Below are positions 16,721-24,007 of a DNA stretch of 32,465 nucleotides, in pieces. Source of the DNA: Lachnospiraceae bacterium. Lineage in GTDB: Bacteria > Bacillota > Clostridia > Lachnospirales > Lachnospiraceae. Below the pieces are notes generated by a model. That model was not told the DNA's origin. It did no database searches and worked only from the letters and a program-made list of their open reading frames with translations. Both the position numbers and the translations under genes were made by a program. Where the stretch lies: NCBI GenBank assembly GCA_024698485.1, contig JAILRC010000044.1:1-32465 (forward strand), read 5' to 3'. Each line of letters begins with the position of its first letter. The stretch's first letter is position 1.

Positions 16721-17357
16721 TTTTGACGGTCCTTTGTTCAGGTTTTTAAACACCCTGGCAAACATAGTGATCTTAAGTGTCCTTACACTTGTTTGCAGTG
16801 TTCCGCTGATCACCTTCGGACCTTCCATGAAGGCACTTTACGCCTGCAGTCTTAAAATGGTAAGAAACGAAGAGGGCTATGTCACAAAGGACTTTTTCAG
16901 AAATTTTAAGACACAGTTTTTAAGAAGTTCTGTTCTGGGGATCTTTTTCCTTCTGGCTGCGGGATTCCTGGCAGGAGGCATATACACCTTCGTAATGATA
17001 GGTAAAGCATTCCCGGTCATCATGATCGTTGCCTGGGGAATAGCGGGTTTCATCGTGCTGTGCACCATGCTTTGGATCTTTCCCATGCAGGCCAGGTTTG
17101 TGAATCCCATAAAGCAGACTGTTAAACTTTCTTTCTGGCTGGCGGTGACGAAATTTCCTCAGACCATGCTGATGCTCCTCATCTGGCTTTTTATACCGGG
17201 CTGTGTCCTTTTCATATCGGGGAATTTCATCCCCTTGGTGTTCCTTGCGGAACTGGGGACGGCGGCCTATTTCAGTGCGGAAGTTTACGACAGCCTTTTT
17301 GCCGAACTGGAGGAAAAGATCAGAGAAGGGCAGAATAACCATCGGGAAGAAAACTGA
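16701..17357 (+). CDS. YesL (DUF624) family membrane protein, copy 2
   Basis: A 218-residue paralogue of the preceding gene, with the same layout: FDFDGPLFRFLNTLANIVILSVLTLVCSVPLI, then LKMVRNEEGYVTKDFFRNFKTQF, then four further hydrophobic segments (about 75-97, 103-128, 145-170 and 175-195). The start ATG 16701 overlaps the upstream gene by 20 bases and has GGAGG nine bases before it, so translation is probably coupled. The pair looks like a tandem duplication whose copies may form a heteromer (inference). Confidence 0.85.
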   Translation: MPGKIFDFDGPLFRFLNTLANIVILSVLTLVCSVPLITFGPSMKALYACSLKMVRNEEGYVTKDFFRNFKTQFLRSSVLGIFFLLAAGFLAGGIYTFVMIGKAFPVIMIVAWGIAGFIVLCTMLWIFPMQARFVNPIKQTVKLSFWLAVTKFPQTMLMLLIWLFIPGCVLFISGNFIPLVFLAELGTAAYFSAEVYDSLFAELEEKIREGQNNHREEN

Positions 17358-17378
17358 ATGATCCGGACCGTAAATCTG

Positions 17379-17395
17379 AACTTATATGATAAGTT
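17379..17395. promoter_or_regulatory. 17-bp dyad upstream of the split-barrel gene
   Basis: AACTTAT-ATG-ATAAGTT is a perfect 7-bp inverted repeat with a three-base centre. It contains TATGAT (17385-17390), a reasonable -10 box, about 40 bases before the gene start; no -35 is clear. It could be an operator covering a promoter. Confidence 0.4.
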
Positions 17396-17427
17396 GAAAC
17401 TCATCATTTAAATATGGAGGTTACCAA

Positions 17428-17820
17428 ATGAAGAGAGTAGAAGAGTTTTTGAAAAAAGCGGGAACTTACTATCTTGCAACCGTTGAAGGCGACCAGCCCC
17501 GTGTTCGTCCCTTCGGAACAGTGAACATTTTCGACGGAAAGCTTTACATCCAGACAGGAAAGAAGAAGCCTGTTTCCAAGCAACTCCACGCCAATCCCAA
17601 GGCTGAGATCTGCGCTTTTGTGGAAGGCACCTGGCTGCGACTTGCAGGCGAACTTGTTTCCGATGACAACAGAGAAGCAAAGAAGTCGATGCTCGACGCT
17701 TATCCTCAGCTTCGCGGCATGTACAATGAAGACGACGACAATACGGAAGTTTTTTACATAAAAAATGCTACCGCAACCTTCAGCTCCTTTACAGGCGCTC
17801 CGGAAACGATAACATTCTAG
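17428..17820 (+). CDS. Pyridoxamine 5'-phosphate oxidase-family (FMN-binding split barrel) protein
   Basis: A 130-residue single-domain split barrel of the PNPOx-like family. Signature parts are YYLATVEGDQPRVRPFG (about residues 13-29), GKLYIQTGKKKPVSKQL, AEICAFVEGTWLRLAGEL and the C-terminal VFYIKNATATFSSF. Proteins of this size bind flavin (FMN or F420) and often act as small reductases; true PNP oxidases are longer, so a role in vitamin B6 synthesis is unlikely. ATG 17428 has GGAGG eight bases upstream. Two bases separate its stop from the stop of the convergent AraC gene. Confidence 0.85.
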   Translation: MKRVEEFLKKAGTYYLATVEGDQPRVRPFGTVNIFDGKLYIQTGKKKPVSKQLHANPKAEICAFVEGTWLRLAGELVSDDNREAKKSMLDAYPQLRGMYNEDDDNTEVFYIKNATATFSSFTGAPETITF

Positions 17821-17822
17821 GA

Positions 17823-18950
17823 TTATTCCGGTTTATTCAGCCTGTAGTTTCTTCTGTAGGCTTCCGGGGTGATACCGAACTCATTCTTAAAAACATTTTG
17901 AAAATGTGACTGGCTCTTCATTCCTATGGCTTGGGAAATGGCGGAGACAGTCATTTTTTCGTCCCCCTGCAGCAGACGGAGCGCGGTCTCCAGTTTCTTT
18001 TCTTTTATATATTCGGTGAAATTTACCCCCATATTCTTTTTAAAAAGACGACAGAGGTAGGCATCTGTGAGATCGAAATGAGCTGCGGTCTCGGAGAGAG
18101 TGGCTGTGGCAAGATTGTCGGCTATATGAGCCAGGATATCGTCCATGTTTTTCTGTTCTCTTTCCGAAGAAGGCCGGAGGCTGAAGTTGGCACGATACTT
18201 TTCCAGCGAACCCGAAAGAAGACGGATGAGCCCTGCACATCCGTTATTTTTGTACAAAATGGTGAAAATATCTTCATCCATGAAAGTGAAATGATAATCC
18301 TGTTTTTCAAAGAAAAGACGCAGGGCAGTGCATATCTCCGAAATGTAGTTCATCATTTCCGGAAAAGGATAGGAAACGCCGCCTTCGAATATGTTTAGAA
18401 AACTTCGTTCCATCTGCCCAAATTCCGTGATGATCTTGTCATACTTTTTATCGTTAAGTTCCTGCATGATAGAAAAAGCGATATCGCGAGGCAGTTTTTC
18501 GGTACTTTGCTCAAGGCGATGGAGCAGGGTAGAGGTGAAAGGTCTTGAACCGCCCAGAAGGATCCCGTATCTGACGGCATTGATAAGGAAGATGCATTCG
18601 TTATACAACTGATTTTTGTCCTGAAGATCTTCTGCATAACACACGTAGGAGCGGTTCTTTTGAGAAATGGAATACATGGTCTGTCTCAGGGAACCCACAA
18701 AAGAGCGGATGCTGAAGACGGATGAATTATAATTCAGAAAACATATGATCATGTTTCCGGCTTTTTCGCAATAGTGATCTACAAAAGAGGCGTTCATGAG
18801 ATTTGAGCATGCGTTCAGTATTTCTGTAAGATAATCATCTGTCACCACGGCCCCGTTCTCATCCCTTATCTCGGTGACAATGACCGAATAGTCTGAAAGA
18901 GAACTATCTAAAAAAAGCTCATCCGGATCTGTTTTGGTAAAGTTGAACAA
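17823..18950 (-). CDS. AraC-family transcriptional regulator
   Basis: A 375-residue regulator. The C-terminal ~100 residues are an AraC/XylS double helix-turn-helix: ATLSETAAHFDLTDAYLCRLFKKNMGVNF (helix-turn-helix 1) and MTVSAISQAIGMKSQSHFQNVFKNEFGITPEAYR (helix-turn-helix 2). The N-terminal ~270 residues are mixed and without a cupin motif or response-regulator receiver that I can see, so the ligand is unknown. There is no membrane segment. The start is TTG at 18950, chosen because AGGAGG (18963-18958) lies seven bases upstream; no ATG has comparable signals. It is divergent from the transporter operon and so its likely controller. Confidence 0.88.
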   Translation of the reverse strand: MFNFTKTDPDELFLDSSLSDYSVIVTEIRDENGAVVTDDYLTEILNACSNLMNASFVDHYCEKAGNMIICFLNYNSSVFSIRSFVGSLRQTMYSISQKNRSYVCYAEDLQDKNQLYNECIFLINAVRYGILLGGSRPFTSTLLHRLEQSTEKLPRDIAFSIMQELNDKKYDKIITEFGQMERSFLNIFEGGVSYPFPEMMNYISEICTALRLFFEKQDYHFTFMDEDIFTILYKNNGCAGLIRLLSGSLEKYRANFSLRPSSEREQKNMDDILAHIADNLATATLSETAAHFDLTDAYLCRLFKKNMGVNFTEYIKEKKLETALRLLQGDEKMTVSAISQAIGMKSQSHFQNVFKNEFGITPEAYRRNYRLNKPE

Positions 18951-18964
18951 AAAACCACCTCCTG

Positions 18965-18980
18965 AATAATGATCATTATT
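18965..18980. repeat. 16-bp palindrome in the leader of the AraC gene
   Basis: AATAATGATCATTATT is perfectly self-complementary. It lies just upstream of the regulator's ribosome site, between the site and the promoter. It may be an operator. Confidence 0.5.
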
Positions 18981-18998
18981 TCTTCTTTGATAGTATAA

Positions 18999-19027
18999 AA
19001 TATAGCATTAATGTCAAAATTACACAA
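18999..19027 (-). promoter_or_regulatory. Candidate promoter of the AraC gene
   Basis: On the minus strand TTGTGT (19027-19022), a 17-base spacer, then TATATT (19004-18999) preceded by TGC (extended -10). The -35 and spacer lie within the upstream direct-repeat copy, so a regulator bound there would block its own promoter. Confidence 0.4.
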
Positions 19028-19030
19028 TGA
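19011..19030 (+). promoter_or_regulatory. Direct repeat copy 1, putative AraC-protein site
   Basis: ATGTCAAAATTACACAATGA matches copy 2 at 19084-19103 in 16 of 20 positions and lies 73 bases from it, about seven helical turns. AraC-family proteins commonly bind such direct repeats. Confidence 0.5.
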
Positions 19031-19031
19031 T

Positions 19032-19074
19032 TTTTTGAAGTGATAATAAATTGATTATTACTGAACTTCAAAAA
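19032..19074. repeat. Inverted repeat between the two direct repeats
   Basis: TTTTTGAAGT (19032-19041) and ACTTCAAAAA (19065-19074) are a perfect 10-bp inverted repeat. Inside it ATAAT (19043-19047) and ATTAT (19054-19058) continue the dyad imperfectly. It lies midway between the regulator and transporter promoters, so it is a candidate second operator. Confidence 0.5.
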
Positions 19075-19083
19075 GAAGCAAAA

Positions 19084-19103
19084 ATGTCAAAAATACGCAA
19101 TTG
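19084..19103 (+). promoter_or_regulatory. Direct repeat copy 2, putative activator site overlapping the -35
   Basis: ATGTCAAAAATACGCAATTG is the second copy of the 20-bp repeat. Its end overlaps the poor -35 of the transporter promoter by three bases, the position typical of AraC-type class II activation. Confidence 0.5.
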
Positions 19104-19129
19104 TGCAAAATGTACAACTATGTTAGCAT
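19101..19129 (+). promoter_or_regulatory. Candidate promoter of the transporter operon
   Basis: TTGTGC (19101-19106), a 17-base spacer, and TAGCAT (19124-19129) with TGT before it. Both boxes are imperfect, which fits a promoter that depends on an activator. A leader of about 55 bases follows, with GGAGG at 19176-19180. Confidence 0.45.
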
Positions 19130-19189
19130 TTAGTCAAATGGTGAAACTATGACTTAACAATTCACCCAACTATCCGGAGGATATTTTTT

Positions 19190-22132
19190 ATGAAAAATCA
19201 CAAGGGCGGCATATCATTAATAGCTAAAAAAGTGGTCAGCCTTACGCTTGTTACGGCTATGGTAACAACATTGTTGCCTGTTTCTGCACGTGCGGTTGCT
19301 GCTGAGGGACAGCCCCTTAAGGATAAATATACCGAGTTTAACGGACGTGATATAGACTGGAAGTATAGCACGGGTGAAAATGTGCCTACATATTCTAAGG
19401 CTTGCGAGACTTATGATCTCTATGCTTCGGCCGAGAAGGAGATCAGCGTCGATCTTACGAAACTTTCCAATATAAACGGAAAAGTCAAGACATCCGTTTA
19501 TGACGGAAGAACTGTGGTTCTGAACGACCTTGACAGTGAATATATCGAATTCGAAGTAAAAGCACCCAAGGATGGTGTTTACGGATTTGAGATCGATTAT
19601 CATATGGTTGGCTTCGATTCCGATTCAGCCAAGAGAAACCTCTTCATCGATGGCGAGTATCCCTTCACAGAGGCTTCCGATCTTGTATTCTACAGATACT
19701 TCTGTGACAACGGTGAACCTGTACTCAATAGTATCGGAGACGAGACAAGACCGAGTCAGAAGGAGGTCACCGGCTGGAGAACACAGGGTCTTAAGGATAC
19801 TACAGGTATAGCATATGAGGACTACAGGATCCTCCTCTCCGCAGGCACCCACAAGGTGAGACTGGTGGCTTCCAGAGGAGATATGTACATTTCAGGTATC
19901 CGCTTTACAGTACCTGAAGTCATCAAAAGCTATGCTGAAGTAGAAGCTGAGTATAAAGAAAAAGGTTACAAGAATGTAGATTGCGAAAAGATCACATTCC
20001 AGGCAGAAAGCACAGCTATTGAAAAAAATGCCACCACACTGAGACGTGAGAATGATGGCGATCCTCTGGTAGAGCCTGCGTCCGGAACCAGCAGAAGACT
20101 CAACGTTATCGGCGGTTCAAGATGGAGATACGGTAACCAGAGTATCACTTGGGAATTTGAAGTTCCCGAAGACGGTCTTTACAAGATCGGTCTTTATGAG
20201 AAGCAGTCCTGGAATGACGGACTTCCTTCCTACAGACAGATATTGATCGACGGCAAGGTTCCTTTTAAGGAATTAAATGCATACAAGTTCGAATACACCT
20301 CAAAGTGGATATTGAATCAGCTGGGACCTGAAAACGGAGATCCTTACAGATTTTATCTTACCAAAGGTAAGCATACCATTACTATGACAGTTAAAATGGG
20401 GGATTTCGGACCCATCCTTGAGTCTTTGAAGGAGGACATTTCCATCCTTTCCGATGCGATCCTTAACATCACCATGATCGCAGGATCCAGTCCCGACCCC
20501 AACTATGATTACGGTTTCTTTGAAAAGATCCCTGATCTTGAGGAAAACCTGAATCGTCTTATCGACAGTCTTCAGTACAAGTACGAACTTGCAAACAGCA
20601 TGTCAGCAAAGACTTCCGCTATGGCCAACAACTTCCTTGCTGTGCAGGAAGACATTAAGGCTATGGTAAAGGATCCTTTCATCATTGCCAGGAGATTCTC
20701 TTCACTTGAAGATAACCAGAACAGACTTTCAGAATACTATCAGACAATACAGTATCTGATGCTGGTGATCGATGAGTTTTATGTCGGAAATCCCGATGAG
20801 AAGTGGAAGAGCGTTTCATCCAACTTCTTCCAGCGGCTCATGGTTACCATAAAGCAGTTCCTTCTTTCCTTTACAAAGGATTATGACAATGTGGGAAGCG
20901 TTCTTTCTGAGGATACAGTCGTTAAAGAGACGATCAATGTATGGATCGCCAGAAGTACGGAGTACGCAGAAGTTATAAAACAGCTTGCGGATGAAAGCTT
21001 TACCCCCAAGAAAGGTATTGCCATTAATGTAAATGTCCTTCCTTCTTCACAGTTGGATGCCGGTCAGGTCAACGCTATTATGCTTGCGATAACTTCGGGA
21101 AAAGCTCCTGACGTTGCTCTTGGAGTTGATATCAAGTCTCCTGTAGAGTTTGCCATTCGTGATCAGGTTTATGATCTTTCGCAAATGGAAGGCTTTGAGA
21201 CGATGAAGAGTAACTTTGTAGAAGCTATCTTCACACCTTATGAATATCAAGGGGGTGTTTACGCACTTCCTGAGACCATGAACTTTAACGTTCTTTTTTA
21301 CAGAAAAGATATCCTTTCCAAGTATGGTATTGATCTACCCAATACATGGGAAGACCTTTATGAGTATGTTTTGCCGGCACTTTATCAGAATGGATTGGAT
21401 TTCTACTTTGGACGTGAGTTTAGCCAGTTCCTATTCCAGAATGGTGGAGAGTACTACACAGAGGATGGACTCAGGTCTGCACTTGACACTCCGGAAGCAT
21501 ATAGGGCATTTAAGGAATATACCGAACTGTTTACTAACTATGGAATAGACAAAACGGCAAATTTCTATAAGTATTTCAGATCCGGCCTGATGCCTCTCGG
21601 TGTCGGAGATTTCAACGCTTACATGCAGCTTTCCGCTGCAGCTCCGGAACTTGTGGGGAAGTGGGGAATAGTATCGCTTCCGGGACATTTAAAAGAAGAC
21701 GGAACAGTGGATAGAACAGCAGGCGCGATCACTCAGAGCGGTGACATCATCCTTAAGCAGTCAACAAAACCCGAGGCAAGCTGGGAGTTCCTCAAGTGGT
21801 GGTCAAGTACTGAAACACAGACTCAGTTTGCAAAGGAAGTAGAGTCTCTTATAGGTACTGAAGCAAGATGGAATACTGCTAACAAAGAAGCTTTTATGAG
21901 CTTATCATGGAGCAGAGAAGATTTGGCAGCACTTGAAGAAGAGTGGAAGTTTGCAAAAGAAGCTCCTTATGTTCTCGGCGGATACATGACAGAGCGTCAT
22001 CTTACAAATGCTTGGACCAGTGTGGTCATGAGCGGTATGGACGTTCGTGAAGCGCTTGAAAGAGCGGTCAAAGACATAAACAGAGAATTACGAATGAAAC
22101 AGGAAGAGTACGGGGTAAAGACCAATGAGTAA
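19190..22132 (+). CDS. Secreted fusion of carbohydrate-binding-like domains and an extracellular solute-binding domain
   Basis: A 980-residue exported protein. Residues 1 to about 38 are a Sec signal (cationic start, hydrophobic core, AVA-type cleavage site) with no lipobox cysteine. Two beta-sandwich regions follow, about 45-245 and 255-425; each ends with a Gly-rich strand pattern like LSAGTHKVRLVASRGDMYISGIRF or LTKGKHTITMTVKMG, as in CBM35-like and DUF-type carbohydrate-binding modules. Residues about 430-580 are helical. From about 582 a family-1 solute-binding domain starts (AIMLAITSGKAPDVALG, YEYQGGVYALPETMNFNVLFYRKDIL, SWEFLKWWSS). Ordinary solute-binding proteins are about 400-550 residues. 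It is the first gene of the operon and probably captures a glycan for permeases 1A/1B. GGAGG lies nine bases before ATG 19190. The end overlaps the next gene by eight bases. Confidence 0.82.
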   Translation: MKNHKGGISLIAKKVVSLTLVTAMVTTLLPVSARAVAAEGQPLKDKYTEFNGRDIDWKYSTGENVPTYSKACETYDLYASAEKEISVDLTKLSNINGKVKTSVYDGRTVVLNDLDSEYIEFEVKAPKDGVYGFEIDYHMVGFDSDSAKRNLFIDGEYPFTEASDLVFYRYFCDNGEPVLNSIGDETRPSQKEVTGWRTQGLKDTTGIAYEDYRILLSAGTHKVRLVASRGDMYISGIRFTVPEVIKSYAEVEAEYKEKGYKNVDCEKITFQAESTAIEKNATTLRRENDGDPLVEPASGTSRRLNVIGGSRWRYGNQSITWEFEVPEDGLYKIGLYEKQSWNDGLPSYRQILIDGKVPFKELNAYKFEYTSKWILNQLGPENGDPYRFYLTKGKHTITMTVKMGDFGPILESLKEDISILSDAILNITMIAGSSPDPNYDYGFFEKIPDLEENLNRLIDSLQYKYELANSMSAKTSAMANNFLAVQEDIKAMVKDPFIIARRFSSLEDNQNRLSEYYQTIQYLMLVIDEFYVGNPDEKWKSVSSNFFQRLMVTIKQFLLSFTKDYDNVGSVLSEDTVVKETINVWIARSTEYAEVIKQLADESFTPKKGIAINVNVLPSSQLDAGQVNAIMLAITSGKAPDVALGVDIKSPVEFAIRDQVYDLSQMEGFETMKSNFVEAIFTPYEYQGGVYALPETMNFNVLFYRKDILSKYGIDLPNTWEDLYEYVLPALYQNGLDFYFGREFSQFLFQNGGEYYTEDGLRSALDTPEAYRAFKEYTELFTNYGIDKTANFYKYFRSGLMPLGVGDFNAYMQLSAAAPELVGKWGIVSLPGHLKEDGTVDRTAGAITQSGDIILKQSTKPEASWEFLKWWSSTETQTQFAKEVESLIGTEARWNTANKEAFMSLSWSREDLAALEEEWKFAKEAPYVLGGYMTERHLTNAWTSVVMSGMDVREALERAVKDINRELRMKQEEYGVKTNE

Positions 22133-23075
22133 GAGCAAAGTGGTTATCGCCGAAAACAGCATCTACAAGAATTACACAAAAATGGACAGATTCATCAGGT
22201 TCTGGCGTAAGAACTGGATGGGCTATGTATTTATGGCTCCATTTGTTGTACTGTTCTCCATCTTTGTCGTAGCACCGGTTTTTACGGCCGTCGGACTCAG
22301 CTTTACAGATTTCAATATGATGCAAAAGCCCGATTTCGTGGGCTTTAACAACTACAAACTCCTTTTCCTGGATGATGACGTTTTTAAGATCTCCATTGCA
22401 AATACCGTTAAATTTGCGGTGATCACAGGTCCTGCGGGATATCTCCTTTCCTTCTTCGCAGCCTGGGTCATCAACCAGTTGAAGGCAAAAAGAGCATTTG
22501 CACTTGCATTCTATGCACCTTCTATTCTTTCGGGTGTTGCCATGTCAAATGTCTGGCTGGTAATCTTCTCCGGAGATAAGAGTGGTATCATCAACTACTG
22601 GCTCATCCAGTGGGGACTGATCGACGAGCCCATCCTTTGGAACACAGACCCCAATCATATCATGTCCGTTGTAATGTTCATTCAGTTGTGGATGAGTATG
22701 GGTACCGGCTTCCTGGTATTCCTTGCGGGTCTTCAGAACATGGATCGTTCTCTTTACGAAGCAGGTGCCATTGACGGCGTCAAGAACAAATTCCAGGAAC
22801 TGTTCTTCATTACACTTCCTGCCATGAAGCCTCAGCTTCTGTTCGGTGCCATCAATACAATAACATCGTCCTTTACTGTTTTTGAAATCTCGGCAGCTGT
22901 TGCCGGAATGCCCAGCCCGAACTATTCGGCCCACACCATTGTTGCCCATCTTTACGATTACGCGTTCATACGTTTCCAGATGGGTTACGCTTCGGCGATT
23001 GCGGTTGTGCTTTTCCTCATTACCTTTATTCTCGGTAAGGTTGTAATGAAGGCTCTTTCTTCTAAAGAGGAGTAA
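22125..23075 (+). CDS. Sugar ABC transporter permease 1A (MalF/UgpA type)
   Basis: A 316-residue integral membrane subunit with about six transmembrane segments. The first is at about residues 30-55 after a long cationic N terminus. The EAA loop that docks the ATPase is EAGAIDGVKNKFQELFFITLP, near residue 212. ATG 22125 sits inside the last codons of the solute-binding gene (ATGAGTAA), so translation is coupled. It pairs with permease 1B; no ATPase is encoded nearby, so a shared MsmX-type ATPase is probable. Confidence 0.9.
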   Translation: MSKSKVVIAENSIYKNYTKMDRFIRFWRKNWMGYVFMAPFVVLFSIFVVAPVFTAVGLSFTDFNMMQKPDFVGFNNYKLLFLDDDVFKISIANTVKFAVITGPAGYLLSFFAAWVINQLKAKRAFALAFYAPSILSGVAMSNVWLVIFSGDKSGIINYWLIQWGLIDEPILWNTDPNHIMSVVMFIQLWMSMGTGFLVFLAGLQNMDRSLYEAGAIDGVKNKFQELFFITLPAMKPQLLFGAINTITSSFTVFEISAAVAGMPSPNYSAHTIVAHLYDYAFIRFQMGYASAIAVVLFLITFILGKVVMKALSSKEE

Positions 23076-23123
23076 ATGCAACATTTGGACAGAACAGACC
23101 AACAAAAAGAGAGGAACATGTAA
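23076..23123 (+). CDS. Possible 15-codon linking ORF between permeases
   Basis: Directly after the permease 1A stop an ATG opens 15 codons, and its TAA stop overlaps the permease 1B start (TAATG). A Shine-Dalgarno-like AGAGGAG lies at the end of permease 1A, only about three bases from the ATG. The main effect could be to couple translation of the two permeases. No family is recognisable, and it may be chance. Confidence 0.2.
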   Translation: MQHLDRTDQQKERNM

Positions 23124-23989
23124 TGATTAAGATAAAATGGTTTAGAGGACAATGGTTGCATATAACCTTCGCCAAAACGCTTTTGTATTTGGTAATGTTC
23201 GCGCTCGTGGCTTTCACGGCGCTTCCCCTGGTATACGTTGTTGTTACTGCATTTAAGCCTTTGGATGAACTGTTTGTTTATCCTCCCAGGTTTTATGTAA
23301 AACATCCCACAACACAGAACTTCACAGACCTTGTGGTTTCCCTGGGAAGCTCCACGGTTCCTTTTACCAGATATATTTTCAACAGTATAATCGTAACGGT
23401 CATCACCGTATTTTTGACTGTTATTGTATGTTCACTGGCTGCATATGCGCTTGTAAAATTCAAGCCAAAGGGAGGAAAGCTCCTTTTCGACCTGATCCTC
23501 ATAGCACTTATGTTTTCGCCTCATGTTACGAAGATACCCAGCTACCTCATCATCAATGGCCTCGGTATGGTAAACACCTACTGGGCTTTGATCATGCCCA
23601 GCGTAGCTGTAGCATACAACTGCTTCCTTATGAGACAGTTCATCCAGCAGTACCCCGATGAACTCATCGAGGCATCCAGGATCGACGGAGCGGGAGAGTT
23701 CAGGATCTTTATCCAGATGGTAATGCCTGCTCTTGCACCTGCATGGTCCACACTGGTAGTTTTCTCTTTTGTAAGTAACTGGAATGACTATTTCTCACCC
23801 CTCATCTACATTACCAGCCAGGCAATGAAAACTCTTCCTCTTGCCTTAAAGACCATCGGATCCGGTATTGCACGTGCGGGAGCAATGAATGTTGCCGCAC
23901 TTCTTACCGCAGCGCCCACCATCATTCTTTTCACAGCAATGCAGGGACATGTAATGGAAACCATGACTTATTCCGGAATTAAGGGTTGA
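23123..23989 (+). CDS. Carbohydrate ABC transporter permease 1B (MalG/LplC type)
   Basis: A 288-residue partner permease with about six membrane segments. The first is at about residues 18-38. The EAA motif is EASRIDGAGEFRIFIQMVMP near residue 183. The C terminus ends in GIKG, typical of MalG-type subunits (VxGxxAGAVKG-like). GAGAGG lies about 11 bases before ATG 23123, which overlaps the stop of a 15-codon ORF. The NHL-YIP1 gene follows after 18 bases. Confidence 0.9.
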   Translation: MIKIKWFRGQWLHITFAKTLLYLVMFALVAFTALPLVYVVVTAFKPLDELFVYPPRFYVKHPTTQNFTDLVVSLGSSTVPFTRYIFNSIIVTVITVFLTVIVCSLAAYALVKFKPKGGKLLFDLILIALMFSPHVTKIPSYLIINGLGMVNTYWALIMPSVAVAYNCFLMRQFIQQYPDELIEASRIDGAGEFRIFIQMVMPALAPAWSTLVVFSFVSNWNDYFSPLIYITSQAMKTLPLALKTIGSGIARAGAMNVAALLTAAPTIILFTAMQGHVMETMTYSGIKG

Positions 23990-24007
23990 TCAAACAGGGA
24001 GGAAAAA

